A DNA stretch of 64,000 nucleotides from CAVYHJ01 sp963768165 [NCBI: uncultured bacterium] (GCA_963768165.1 CAVYHJ010000002.1:1178001-1242000), one strand, 5' to 3'. Shown: positions 55,042 to 63,669, counted from the stretch's first letter. Notes: generated from the sequence alone by a model not told the origin. Translations and numbers: made by a program.

Positions 55042-56734
55042 TCAATTGGATACCCCAATTAACCTACCCGCTTCCACCCGCCGGGCATGGCTGATATTTC
55101 TATTTCTCTGCTATTGCTGTTTAGCCATTCCCAGTATTTTCACCAATTCAGCCATGCACGATGAATTTGTCCATGTTCCGGTGGGATATGCTCAAGCACG
55201 ATACGGTTTATTCAATCTGGAATCGGCAAATCCGCCTTTAATCCGCATGATTTTCGGATACCCGATTCGGTACTATTCACCTATTTTGTATTGGGGAGAG
55301 AAACTTCCAACGATTGATTATCTTCCCTACTCCTACATGTTCCAAGCCGATAATGCCGCGCTCTATCACACTATGATTGTGACCAGCCGGTTTGTGGTGT
55401 TGGCGTTGTCCCTTCTTCTGGCTTATCTGGTGTACCGCTGGGCACGGGAAGAATACGGCGATAGGGCAGGATTATTTGCCCTTGTTCTCTGTCTTTTCAA
55501 TCCCAATATCTTGGCGCATGGGACTGCCGCAACCCTGGATATCGGACTTGCTTTATCCTGGCTTGGTGTCCTGTATTGTCTCAAAAAATATATGGATCAT
55601 CCGACCTGGTTCCGGTTGATTTTAATAGGCATTTTATTGGGATTGGCGGAAACAGCAAAATTCACTTCACTGCTTCTCTTTCTGATTATCCCCTTGATTT
55701 TATTATTAGATTCAGATTTCCAGAAAAAGATTACTTCCAAGAAATTTATTTTTCATGCGATGACCGTGTTGGTGATTTGTCTTGTGGTGATGAATTCAGT
55801 ATATAGTTTTCACCGGTCTTTTACACCCTTAGGTGAATATAAATTTCGCTTTGCTTTGTTCCAACAAGTGGGCTCGTTGATTCCGGCAAGTACGCCCATC
55901 CCCTTGCCGTTTTATTATCTTTCGGGTGTGGATAACCAACTCACGGAAACCGCCAAATATCCCAGTTATCTCAATGGACATTTTTCGTATACTGGATTTT
56001 GGTCTTATTATCTCGAAGCGTTTGTTATTAAAAATCCGGTGGCGTTTCTTATCTTTTTGGGTTGGGTACTTTATCTTTTGTTTCTGACTGTCAAAGGAGG
56101 CGTCGGGAAATTCGGGCGTGAACGCCCTCCTACATTCCCGACCCTGAGAAAACTATCCCGCTCGGAACTGATTTGGATGATGAGCGCGGGTATCTTAATT
56201 TTGTTTTTTTCCTATAGCCGGATGAAAAATATTGGTTTGCGTTATATTCTTCCCGCCTTTCCTTTTTTATTTATGCTTTGCGGGAAGGTTATTTCTCAAA
56301 GATGGGATAAGAAAATTTTATTGAGTTTGCTTTTGGTCTGGTACATAGGTTCCACGCTCTATGTCTGTCCACAGTATTTGGGATATTACAATGAATTGGT
56401 AGGCGGGTCGGGAAACGGCTATAAATATCTATTGGATTCCAATACCGATTGGGGACAGGATTTTATACGATTGAAAGCCTATATGACAAAACACGGAATG
56501 CAGAAAATTTGGTTCGCCCCTTCCGTTCCCGGCGACCCCAAAATTTATGGGATTAATTTTGAACATGCTCCAGAAGAACCTGTCTCTGGTATCGTGGCGA
56601 TTAGTGTGAACGTAGACCCTTATCGCGGATTCCGAGGACCCGACCCCACCAAACGTGAACGGTATGGCTGGCTCAACCAATATCCACCCACTGCCCGAAT
56701 CGGCTCCTCCATTTTCATCTACGATGTACCGTAA
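55034..56734 (+). CDS. GT39-like (PMT/ArnT-type) membrane glycosyltransferase
   Basis: 566 residues with about ten membrane segments. The first periplasmic loop has MHDEFVHVPVGYAQARYGLF, where the Asp-Glu pair corresponds to the catalytic acidic residue of GT-C enzymes. LESANPPLIRM and the C-terminal NTDWGQDFIRLKAYM follow. It starts with TTG overlapping the kelch gene's stop by eight bases, implying coupling. A loop near residues 353-372 is encoded by nested dispersed repeats (56100-56143). Likely transfers a sugar from a polyprenyl carrier to exported protein or lipid. Confidence 0.85.
   Translation: MSNQLDTPINLPASTRRAWLIFLFLCYCCLAIPSIFTNSAMHDEFVHVPVGYAQARYGLFNLESANPPLIRMIFGYPIRYYSPILYWGEKLPTIDYLPYSYMFQADNAALYHTMIVTSRFVVLALSLLLAYLVYRWAREEYGDRAGLFALVLCLFNPNILAHGTAATLDIGLALSWLGVLYCLKKYMDHPTWFRLILIGILLGLAETAKFTSLLLFLIIPLILLLDSDFQKKITSKKFIFHAMTVLVICLVVMNSVYSFHRSFTPLGEYKFRFALFQQVGSLIPASTPIPLPFYYLSGVDNQLTETAKYPSYLNGHFSYTGFWSYYLEAFVIKNPVAFLIFLGWVLYLLFLTVKGGVGKFGRERPPTFPTLRKLSRSELIWMMSAGILILFFSYSRMKNIGLRYILPAFPFLFMLCGKVISQRWDKKILLSLLLVWYIGSTLYVCPQYLGYYNELVGGSGNGYKYLLDSNTDWGQDFIRLKAYMTKHGMQKIWFAPSVPGDPKIYGINFEHAPEEPVSGIVAISVNVDPYRGFRGPDPTKRERYGWLNQYPPTARIGSSIFIYDVP
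56100..56143. repeat. nested REP elements inside the GT39 gene
   Basis: Outer arms GCGTCGGGAA (56100-56109) and TTCCCGACC (56135-56143) enclose a GTAG-type REP (56111-56133, minus orientation: GTAGGAG then GGCGTTCACGCC). Translated in frame as GVGKFGRERPPTFPT. Confidence 0.85.
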
Positions 56735-56735
56735 C

Positions 56736-56768
56736 GGGCTAAAGCCCTAAAACCTTCGACTAAAGTCG
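56736..56768. repeat. double small palindrome after the GT39 gene
   Basis: GGGCTAAAGCCC (56736-56747) and CGACTAAAGTCG (56757-56768). They share the CTAAAG core but have different, self-consistent arms. Similar sequence flanks the IS4-family element. Confidence 0.75.
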
Positions 56769-56784
56769 GGCAGAAATACTAACA

Positions 56785-57099
56785 CTACATCTCCAAATAA
56801 ACACACGTGGCGCCTTCTCCGCCGGATTGGGGAGAAGCCGGACCGAATCTGTTTACATGGGGATGGTTGGTGAGAAATTCCCTTATCGCTTTACGTAACT
56901 TTCCCGTCCCATGCCCGTGTACCAACCATACAGGAGATAACCCATACAGATAGGCTTTATCCAAATAGTCATCCACCAATGCGATTCCCTCCTCGACGGT
57001 GCATCCATGCAAATCCAATTGATCGGTGACATCTCTTTTCTGGGTATACATGGAGACTTGAACTTTATTTTTTTCGGGTGGTAGTTTTTTAGGACGCAT
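56785..57099 (-). CDS. stand-alone Smr domain protein
   Basis: 104 residues, essentially one Smr domain: LDLHGCTVEEG (the LDxH motif) and LVHGHGTGKLRKAI (HGxG motif), ending GGEGATCVYLEM. Smr domains of MutS2 and related proteins are nucleases acting on branched DNA or on mRNA. Here the MutS part is absent, so a nucleic acid role is inferred from the fold only. The start overlaps the end of the GmhB-like gene by 11 bases, so they are co-transcribed. Confidence 0.88.
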   Translation of the reverse strand: MRPKKLPPEKNKVQVSMYTQKRDVTDQLDLHGCTVEEGIALVDDYLDKAYLYGLSPVWLVHGHGTGKLRKAIREFLTNHPHVNRFGPASPQSGGEGATCVYLEM

Positions 57100-57676
57100 C
57101 GGATTTTAATATGATTTGGACAGCCTGTGCCAAATTCTTGACACAATAATCCGGCATAAATTGGTGTTCTTCATGATTGATGGTTCGGCTTTTCTTCTTT
57201 GCAGAATACTCCGGTACTGCTGGTGTGATTCCGAGCCAAACCGTTTTACAACCCATCGTCTGCCCGGCTTCAATATCCCGCCAGGAATCGCCCACCATCC
57301 AAGTCTTCCGAAAATCTATTTTTCTTCCTTTCGTGGCTTGACGAAATAATCCGGTCTTGGGTTTGCGGCAAGCACATTTCTCCGATTCCAGATGAATGCA
57401 ATAATTTACAGAAGTAAGTTTCCCTCCTGCTTTTTCAACGCGTTCCATTAATAATTGCGTGATTTCCGATAATTGAGTCCGGGTCATTAAACCTTTGGCG
57501 ACACCCTGTTGGTTGGAAATGATATGAATCTCATATCCCGCACGGGTCAATTTTCCAAGAGACTCTGCCACTTTGGGCAATAACCGGAATTCCGCAATAT
57601 GCCGGATATAATTCCCCGGCGTTATCCGGTTAATTACTCCGTCCCGATCCATGAATACAATTTTGGATTTTTTCAT
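57089..57676 (-). CDS. gmhB: GmhB-type HAD phosphatase (heptose 1,7-bisphosphate phosphatase)
   Basis: 195 residues of the HAD histidinol-phosphatase/GmhB group. The nucleophile motif is FMDRDGVIN, motif II is IISNQQGVAKG and motif IV is MVGDSWRDIEAG. The zinc loop YCIHLESEKCACRKP has the CxH...CxC ligands of GmhB. The expected role is dephosphorylation in ADP-heptose synthesis for lipopolysaccharide, fitting a diderm. Other heptose genes are not adjacent, so substrate preference remains open. Confidence 0.87.
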   Translation of the reverse strand: MKKSKIVFMDRDGVINRITPGNYIRHIAEFRLLPKVAESLGKLTRAGYEIHIISNQQGVAKGLMTRTQLSEITQLLMERVEKAGGKLTSVNYCIHLESEKCACRKPKTGLFRQATKGRKIDFRKTWMVGDSWRDIEAGQTMGCKTVWLGITPAVPEYSAKKKSRTINHEEHQFMPDYCVKNLAQAVQIILKSDAS

Positions 57677-57798
57677 TAAATATGATTACAACACAATGAT
57701 GGATATAACGTCAAAAGATTCCATCATCCTTGCTTAAAACAAAAATCTATTTTAAAAAGAATAACATTTCTTCAGGCATAAATAAACAAAGTTATTGA

Positions 57799-58221
57799 TT
57801 AAGAGGTTGTAGAATCGGGGGAGAGAGGGGTCGGTGGAGTGACGGGGGGCAATAGGATTTTCTCAACTAGATAAACCAGCTGATCCATCTCAAATGGTTT
57901 GGCTAAATAACCCACAGCACCTTTTTTAAACCCAAAATCTTTTTCCTGTAAACTCGATTTGGCGGTAACTAATATAACGGGAATATTTTTCAATTGAGGA
58001 TTCTTTTTCATATTATCCATAATCTGGTACCCGCTCATCTTTGGCATGGTGATATCTAATAGCAATAAATCCGGCGGACTTTTCATAATTGTCGCCAAAC
58101 ACATTACACCGTCATATACTACCAGCACATCGAACTTTTCCAATAAGGCGGTTTGCATACATTGTGCAATATCTTTATCATCATCGGCAATTAATATCCT
58201 TTTTCGCGGTTTCATTTCCAT
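57799..58221 (-). CDS. single-domain response regulator
   Basis: 140-residue CheY-like receiver: acidic triad DDD near residue 14, phosphorylatable Asp in LLLDITMPKMSG, Thr in VTAKSS and Lys in YLAKPF. It ends with a Pro/Thr/Ser tail and no output domain. No histidine kinase is adjacent. It could relay phosphate to another protein. Confidence 0.92.
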   Translation of the reverse strand: MEMKPRKRILIADDDKDIAQCMQTALLEKFDVLVVYDGVMCLATIMKSPPDLLLLDITMPKMSGYQIMDNMKKNPQLKNIPVILVTAKSSLQEKDFGFKKGAVGYLAKPFEMDQLVYLVEKILLPPVTPPTPLSPDSTTS

Positions 58222-58329
58222 ACGATAACTCTGTTTTCAACTTGGTGTTTATCTTAGAACGGGTAATCAAGAAAATCAAGTCATCTGTTGAAAAATCAAT
58301 ATTTTTTGTATGTTTTAGCGGATTTTGAC

Positions 58330-58358
58330 TTGACAGGAAAGGGGACTGCCTATAAACT
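58330..58358 (+). promoter_or_regulatory. promoter for the Sm-like/TPR gene
   Basis: TTGACA (58330-58335), 17-base spacer, TAAACT (58353-58358). AAGGAG precedes the ATG at 58384. Confidence 0.6.
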
Positions 58359-58383
58359 AAGGAAAATAGAAAAGGAGTTTATT

Positions 58384-59421
58384 ATGACAAAAAGAACATT
58401 TTTACGAACCATTCTGTTATCCACGGTGTTGGTTTTGTTCACCCGGATTCAAGCGGATGAAGTAATATTATCCAATGGGACAAAAATCACTTGCGTGGTA
58501 ATCGCCAAAGACGAAAAGTCACTATTAGCGGAAACCAGTTTTGGAACCATTACCTTAAGCAGGAAAGCGGTAATTAGTATTCGCGGAGATACAGCGGAGG
58601 CCAATGATATCTTGCGGGGCGACTTTTTTCATTCCAAAGGGAAAATGGAGGACGCCATGAGATATTATGGGGAAGCTATGTTGGCCAATCCCAAATCTCA
58701 ACTAGCCAAAGAGAAATATGATGCCGTTCGTAAAGAAGTGGAAGAATATAATCAAAAATTGATGATGGGATATTCCAAGGCTGAAGACGCATCGCCCAAA
58801 ATTACTGAGGAAGATGTTGCCGGGGGAGCGGCAAAAAATAAACTCAAAATGGAAGGGAATATTTCTTTGCAAGCGGATGGGAATGCGCTGACTCCGTCCT
58901 ATCTTCCCAAAGGAGAAGATAAAGAAAAACTGACCTTGGAAGCTGCCAAAGAAGAAGCATTAAAGAAAATTTTTCCACAGGGAATCGGCATAGGATTCAA
59001 AGCACACGGGGATTCGGTGGATATTCTGCCGGACGGAGAATTGCCCAATTGTAAAATCGAAATTACCAAAAAAGAGAAAACTCCGCTGGGATATAATGTT
59101 ACTGTGCAGGTGACGGGGCCCGCGGAATCGGTTATGGTCAATCTACCGCCGGATTATCCGATTGTGGAGAGCACGGGCCAGTCGGAAGATATCAAAGGTA
59201 AAAATCAACGGGACGTACAGACCCGCGCTTTAAAAGATGCCATCGTTCAAGCGATCAAACGCGCTGTTAAAGAAAAGATTGATACCAATGTGAAAAACAA
59301 AAATAGAAAATATTATGGACGCGTTTTTACTGTCAGTATTGATCAGGAAACCCTCACCCCGTTGGGGTATGTTATGAAAATCCGGCTGAAAGTGTGGATT
59401 GATCCCTCATCAGAGGTTTGA
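58384..59421 (+). CDS. exported protein with Sm-like domain, TPR and C-terminal conserved domain
   Basis: 345 residues. Signal peptide (to about 23); a beta domain DEVILSNGTKITCVVIAKDEKSLLAETSFGTI-type, the same as in the protein at 22646-24511; one TPR pair (about 80-115); a variable middle. The C-terminal domain (TRALKDAIVQAIKRAVKEKI...) resembles FlgT/LPP20-like domains of envelope proteins. The frame extends to 58288, but the ATG at 58384 has the ribosome site and follows the promoter. Function unknown, probably envelope. Confidence 0.82.
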   Translation: MTKRTFLRTILLSTVLVLFTRIQADEVILSNGTKITCVVIAKDEKSLLAETSFGTITLSRKAVISIRGDTAEANDILRGDFFHSKGKMEDAMRYYGEAMLANPKSQLAKEKYDAVRKEVEEYNQKLMMGYSKAEDASPKITEEDVAGGAAKNKLKMEGNISLQADGNALTPSYLPKGEDKEKLTLEAAKEEALKKIFPQGIGIGFKAHGDSVDILPDGELPNCKIEITKKEKTPLGYNVTVQVTGPAESVMVNLPPDYPIVESTGQSEDIKGKNQRDVQTRALKDAIVQAIKRAVKEKIDTNVKNKNRKYYGRVFTVSIDQETLTPLGYVMKIRLKVWIDPSSEV

Positions 59422-59479
59422 TAAAAAGGATATTTCTTTTGAGATGCCATGCAATGAATTTTGAAAGGGAAAACAGTTT

Positions 59480-60415
59480 ATGCCAGATTTAAATACGTTA
59501 GGTGTTCCACAAGAACTACTCATTCTCGGTGCCGCGGTGAATACCGGAATAATTGATAATTTAAAAGACCACACGCTCTCTTCACAAGAATTAGCAGATA
59601 AATTGAAATTGGATTCCCGCGCCGTTTGGATGGTGTTGGAAGCGCTAACGGCGTTGGGATATGTTACGTCTCATGAAAATAAATATACCCTTGCAACCTC
59701 TACCAAAGATATGTTTTATAATCCCCATTCCCCAAATTATTCAGGATTTTCCTTTATGCATCGCTTTAATTTAGTGGAGCGATGGGCAAGATTACCGGAT
59801 ATTATTAAATCGGGGAAACCATATCGCGGGGAACGAGATGCGCGGGATACCCAATATTTTATCGAAGCCATGAGCCATAACGCCCGGCAGAGCGCGGTAC
59901 CTATTGCAGAATTTTTATTGAAGAATATTAAAAAAGGCGACAAAGTGCTGGATCTCGGTGGTGGTCCTCTCGTTCATGCTATTGAATTTTCCAAGCGGGG
60001 TGCCAAAGTATCCGTGTTGGATACACCGGAAGTTGTCCGAATGAATCAAGCTGAAGCGGACGCGCATGAGATTATTATGATACCGGGGAATTTTACCGAA
60101 ACTTTGCCGGACGGCCCGTTTGATATCGCCTATCTTGGGAATATCTGTCATATTATTGGTGAAATAGAAAATCAGGCGTTGATTCAAAAGACCGGAAATA
60201 TTTTGAATTCCGGCGGGAAAATTGCTATTGTGGATTTCATTCGTGGTACCCATCCGGGCGCCGCGCTTTTCGCTGTCAACATGCTGGTCAACACCGACAC
60301 AGGCGGAACCTATACGCTCAACCAGTACACCGATTGGTTAAAATCGGCAGGATTTACAGATATCTCATTGAACGTGATTGCCGAAAGACAAATTGTAACA
60401 GGTGTCAAAAAATAA
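59480..60415 (+). CDS. O-methyltransferase-family protein with winged-helix dimerisation domain
   Basis: 311 residues. The N-terminal winged helix (LSSQELADKLKLDSRAVWMVLEAL, about 10-80) is the dimerisation domain of plant-type O-methyltransferases. The SAM-binding motif is KVLDLGGGPLVHAIEF near residue 155, followed by SVLDTPEVV and DIAYLGNICHI. Many bacterial members methylate phenolic or polyketide substrates, but no biosynthetic cluster is present. It is 58 bases after the preceding gene. Confidence 0.86.
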   Translation: MPDLNTLGVPQELLILGAAVNTGIIDNLKDHTLSSQELADKLKLDSRAVWMVLEALTALGYVTSHENKYTLATSTKDMFYNPHSPNYSGFSFMHRFNLVERWARLPDIIKSGKPYRGERDARDTQYFIEAMSHNARQSAVPIAEFLLKNIKKGDKVLDLGGGPLVHAIEFSKRGAKVSVLDTPEVVRMNQAEADAHEIIMIPGNFTETLPDGPFDIAYLGNICHIIGEIENQALIQKTGNILNSGGKIAIVDFIRGTHPGAALFAVNMLVNTDTGGTYTLNQYTDWLKSAGFTDISLNVIAERQIVTGVKK

Positions 60416-60482
60416 GTAAGTAACACTTCACTAATTCTATTTTTCTGCCACAAAGATATTTCCATTATGCTAGTATTTGGTA

Positions 60483-61124
60483 ATGGACACGCACATAGAG
60501 AAAAACACAAAAATTATTCTCCTGCATGGAATCGGGCGAACGGCTTATTCCATGAAATGGTTACAATGGCGATTACAATGGTCGGGATTCGACGTAACTA
60601 ATCTTGCCTATCCGTCCAAAAAATTAAATCTGGAAGGATGTGCCGATTTTCTCCGTTCAAAAATCCAAGATTATCCCGCGCAGTCTCTCTCCTTTGTGAC
60701 CCATAGTATGGGCGGAATCGTGTTACGAAAATATATTGAGAAATATGGCGAAGACCAAATCTACCGCATCGTCATGTTGGGTGTTCCGAATCAAGGGTCG
60801 TATGTGGCTTATAAATTACGCAAGTTCATCCCTTACGTTCTTGGTCCTGCTTCCCTGGAATTGGGTGATAAACAAAAAATTAGTTCGTTACCTATTCCGC
60901 ATTGTGAATTTGCTATTATCGCCGGGCACGGTGGCAGTCGTTTTGGACTTAATCCTTTCATCCCCGGAGATAACGATTTTCTGGTTAAAGTAGAAGAAAC
61001 CCAATTACTAGGAGTTAAAGAATTCCTAAAAGTCAAAAACTTTCATGCTTTTTTGATGTTCGGACACAAGCCTATCGGATATATCCGCAGTTTCCTGGCC
61101 ACCGGTCACGCAAACCATTCTTAA
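60483..61124 (+). CDS. alpha/beta hydrolase, lipase-like
   Basis: 213 residues from ATG at 60483. Oxyanion motif ILLHGIGRTAYSM, nucleophile elbow FVTHSMGGIVLR, probable acid in PGDNDFLVK and His in VKNFHAFLMF, the order expected for triacylglycerol lipase/PGAP1-like hydrolases. No signal peptide, so probably cytoplasmic. Substrate unknown. Confidence 0.85.
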   Translation: MDTHIEKNTKIILLHGIGRTAYSMKWLQWRLQWSGFDVTNLAYPSKKLNLEGCADFLRSKIQDYPAQSLSFVTHSMGGIVLRKYIEKYGEDQIYRIVMLGVPNQGSYVAYKLRKFIPYVLGPASLELGDKQKISSLPIPHCEFAIIAGHGGSRFGLNPFIPGDNDFLVKVEETQLLGVKEFLKVKNFHAFLMFGHKPIGYIRSFLATGHANHS

Positions 61125-61177
61125 ATCTACACTTACTTAAAATAAAACCATTTTTAGAAGCGAATTTGGACTGGAGG

Positions 61178-61210
61178 GGGACTGGAATTGCTAATAGCAA
61201 TTCCAGTCCC
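61178..61210. repeat. perfect palindrome, TTGCTAATAGCAA family, copy 3
   Basis: 16-bp arms GGGACTGGAATTGCTA and complement around one base. Core shared with 30636-30664. Confidence 0.88.
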
Positions 61211-61302
61211 TCTCCACTATAGATTCGGTGTGTCTCTGCTTTTCAATAAGGCTAATCTGGATATTCTTAAATGCAATATGTTAGACTTTACCCTTACAAC
61301 AA

Positions 61303-61860
61303 ATGAAAAGCGGTGGTTTTACCAATTTAATTCAGGATTTAAAGAATCAAATATCCTTGAAAATCAATCTATTCATGATTGCCATTGATGGTGTGGGCGG
61401 ATCGGGCAAAAGTACTTTGGCAATCGCCTTGCGACAAACTTTTTCCAATACCGTTATCGTTCATTTGGATGATTTTTATTCTCCGGAACTTCAGAGAGCC
61501 GATAGAACGCGGTTGCTGAATCAAGTCCTTCAACCGCTGAAAAATAATCAGGTTGCTAAATATCAAAAATATGATTGGACATTAAAAAAATTGACTGATT
61601 GGATAGAACTCCAACCACGGGGGCTTTTGATTATTGAAGGCGTATCCACATTGCATGATGATTTTGGAAATAGCTTTGATTATAAAATCTGGATTGATTG
61701 TTTTCCGGAAATGGGCTTTCAACGAGGAATTTCCAGGGATATTAACCAATATGGTATTGATACAACCAAAGACTGGAGACAAATCTGGATGCCACAGGAA
61801 AAACTATATCTCGATACCCAACAACCTCAACTAAAAGCCAACTTTATTTATTCTACCTAA
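61303..61860 (+). CDS. uridine kinase-like P-loop kinase
   Basis: 185 residues. Walker A GVGGSGKST near residue 30 and HLDDFYSPE (the uridine kinase/phosphoribulokinase DDFY motif). LLIIEGVSTL follows as the Walker B-like strand. It resembles the short uridine kinase-like proteins rather than full Udk, so the nucleoside or other substrate is uncertain. The 17-base gap to the convergent ankyrin gene contains no terminator. Confidence 0.82.
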   Translation: MKSGGFTNLIQDLKNQISLKINLFMIAIDGVGGSGKSTLAIALRQTFSNTVIVHLDDFYSPELQRADRTRLLNQVLQPLKNNQVAKYQKYDWTLKKLTDWIELQPRGLLIIEGVSTLHDDFGNSFDYKIWIDCFPEMGFQRGISRDINQYGIDTTKDWRQIWMPQEKLYLDTQQPQLKANFIYST

Positions 61861-61876
61861 ATAGAAGTTATTACCG

Positions 61877-62485
61877 TTATTCTTTTTCTCCGGCATTCTT
61901 TAGGAATTTTATGATGTTGGTATATTCATTTTCCTTGGATGCTCCTAATGTCAAAGCGGTTTTACCATCCAAGTTTTTCACATTAACATCGGCGCCTTTG
62001 GCTAATAAAAATTTCACCGTCTCCGTACGTCCTTTTTCTACCGCCTCCATCAAGGCGGTATACCCTTTGTTGTTTTTTGCATTAATTTCTGCCCCTTTGG
62101 CTAATAAAGCTTTTACCCTCTCTGTATCGCCTCTGGCTGCCGCCGCCATTAAGAAAGTAAAACCAAATTTGGTTTTCAACTTCTCATCTGCGCCATTAGC
62201 CAATAAGACTTTTACAGTCTCCAGATGGTTGTTATCTTCCGCTTTCAACAGAGCGGTCCAGCCATCACTGTCTTGCACATTAGGATTCATCCCAGCATCT
62301 AAAAACAATTTGACAACATCGGTTTTGCCTTCCCCTGCACAATAGAGAAATCCGTTTTCGCTATAGGTAATCTTCATCTGCGCCAATTCATTTCGCGCTT
62401 CTTGTGGGGTTTTGGCATAGGATGGGAATACCAGCAATGAAAATAATAAAATATAAAGACTTTTAAAAGGAAAGAATCTTATCAT
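61877..62485 (-). CDS. exported ankyrin-repeat protein
   Basis: 202 residues: signal peptide (to SYA), then about five ankyrin repeats of 33 residues (DGWTALLKAEDNNHLETVKVL, GFTFLMAAAARGDTERVKAL, GYTALMEAVEKGRTETVKFL, GKTALTLGASKENEYTNIIKF). A periplasmic protein-binding scaffold is likely; the partner is unknown. Confidence 0.9.
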   Translation of the reverse strand: MIRFFPFKSLYILLFSLLVFPSYAKTPQEARNELAQMKITYSENGFLYCAGEGKTDVVKLFLDAGMNPNVQDSDGWTALLKAEDNNHLETVKVLLANGADEKLKTKFGFTFLMAAAARGDTERVKALLAKGAEINAKNNKGYTALMEAVEKGRTETVKFLLAKGADVNVKNLDGKTALTLGASKENEYTNIIKFLKNAGEKE

Positions 62486-62583
62486 AATTAGTTCTCCTTT
62501 TTCTCACAGAATGTGTGCGGTTGTTATTGCCAATAGTTTACTCCCTTCTAAAATCCAATGTCAACTAAAATATTGCAATTCTT

Positions 62584-62638
62584 TTCGGGCGTAAACGCCC
62601 TCCTACGTACTAAACCGTAGGACACCCTTCAGGGTGAA
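62584..62638. repeat. inverted pair of GTAG-type REPs
   Basis: 62584-62606 (minus orientation, GTAGGAG followed by stem GGCGTTTACGCC) and 62617-62638 (plus orientation, GTAGGA followed by CACCCTTCAGGGTG). Together they form a BIME-like head-to-head pair just upstream of the rnpB promoter. Confidence 0.8.
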
Positions 62639-62658
62639 ACTCTCTTTCTTTTCGTTTC

Positions 62659-62688
62659 TTGACAGGAATTTGGGGAGAGAGAGATAAT
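62659..62688 (+). promoter_or_regulatory. rnpB promoter
   Basis: TTGACA (62659-62664), 18-base spacer, GATAAT (62683-62688), about six bases before the RNA's 5' end. Confidence 0.75.
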
Positions 62689-62693
62689 AGAGA

Positions 62694-63115
62694 TGCGCTG
62701 AAGTCTGCTGGATGATCGCGGTACATTCCATAAACTAGGGAGTCTATCGAGGAAAGTCCGGGCTCCACAGGGCAAGGTGGTCGGTAACGCCGACCGTCCC
62801 GGCTATAATGGTTGGGAAAGGGAAAGTGCCACAGAAAATAGACCGCTCGATTGGGGAAACCCGGTTGGGTAAGGGTGAAACGGCGAGGTAAGAGCTCACC
62901 GCTCCGGATGAGAATCCGGAGGCACGGCAAACCCCACCTGGTGCAAGGCCAAATAGGAGAGATAATATCGGGAAACCGGTATACGGTCTGCCCGACCGGA
63001 ACTCTCGGGTAAGGTCGCTAGAGTCTGGGAGTAATCCCAGACCCAGAGGAATGATCGTCGCTCCCGTTACGGGAGACACAAAACCCGGCTTATAGGCAGA
63101 TTTTGGCGCTTTTTT
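62694..63115 (+). ncRNA. rnpB: RNase P RNA, bacterial type A
   Basis: Catalytic RNA of RNase P, which matures tRNA 5' ends. The universally conserved core is visible: GAGGAAAGTCCGGGCTCC (P4 5' side, about 62759), GGGTGAAACGGCGAGGTAAG, CAAACCCCACCTGGTGCAAG and AGAGGAATGATCGTCG, then ACAAAACCCGGCTTATAGG (P4 3' side). P1 pairs 62695-62708 with 63096-63109 using G-T wobbles. A T-run at 63110-63115 acts as terminator. Overlapping minus-strand reading frames are spurious. Confidence 0.97.
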
Positions 63116-63127
63116 AATGCTTATAAA

Positions 63128-63150
63128 TTCGTGCCTAAAGGCACTCCTAC
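63128..63150 (-). repeat. GTAG-type REP after rnpB
   Basis: On the minus strand GTAGGAG, then hairpin TGCCTTTAGGCA, then CGAA. The stem differs from the copies at 56111 and 62584 but pairs fully. Confidence 0.82.
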
Positions 63151-63159
63151 GTTACTCAA

Positions 63160-63477
63160 ATGAACCGATTGGAAATGATCAAACAAATCGCAGAGAAATT
63201 CCCCGATGATCCCGTTGCATTGTATGGATTGGGGGATGCATATATGGCGGATGGACAATTTGAAAATGCTATCCAGGCTTTTCAAAAGATTATTCAATTG
63301 AAGGCGAATTATACAGCAGCGTATCGGGAGTTGGGAAAAGCATTAGCGAAAGCGGGGAAAATTGAAGAGGCGAAAGAGATATACAAAAAAGGGATGGATG
63401 TGGCACAACTGACCGGGGAATTACAGACAGGGAAAGAGATGCAAGTGTTCTTAAACCGCTTGGAAAAAGGTCAATAA
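63160..63477 (+). CDS. small TPR protein
   Basis: 105 residues with three tetratricopeptide-like repeats (VALYGLGDAYMADGQFENAIQ, AAYRELGKALAKAGKIEEAKE). No signal peptide. Such short TPR proteins are common in this kind of genome; the partner is unknown. It converges on the small membrane protein gene with one base between stops. Confidence 0.85.
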   Translation: MNRLEMIKQIAEKFPDDPVALYGLGDAYMADGQFENAIQAFQKIIQLKANYTAAYRELGKALAKAGKIEEAKEIYKKGMDVAQLTGELQTGKEMQVFLNRLEKGQ

Positions 63478-63478
63478 A

Positions 63479-63634
63479 TTATTTGCCGATACTCTCTGTA
63501 GCACGGATTTCTCGTCTTTCAACTTTCTTCATTTCCGGTATTTTGTCTTCCTTGGACATAATCAGACATCCGGCAATGATTCCTAAGCTGAAAGAAATAT
63601 ACACTACTACTCCTAAAATAATTAATGGTGTCAT
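63479..63634 (-). CDS. 51-residue single-span membrane protein
   Basis: Small gene: MTPLIILGVVVYISFSLGII begins a membrane helix that runs to AGCLIM, followed by a charged cytoplasmic tail (SKEDKIPEMKKVERREIRAT). GAGG lies about nine bases before the ATG, and a good promoter (TTGATG, 17 bases, TATAAT) is at 63670-63698. This supports a real gene despite its size. Family unknown. Confidence 0.75.
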   Translation of the reverse strand: MTPLIILGVVVYISFSLGIIAGCLIMSKEDKIPEMKKVERREIRATESIGK

Positions 63635-63669
63635 TGTCTCAACCTCTTTACAGTTTTACTAAGATAACT

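Noticed and set aside
62610-63079. Two minus-strand reading frames of about 110 codons
   Set aside because: They are antisense to the RNase P RNA and reflect its GC-rich structure.
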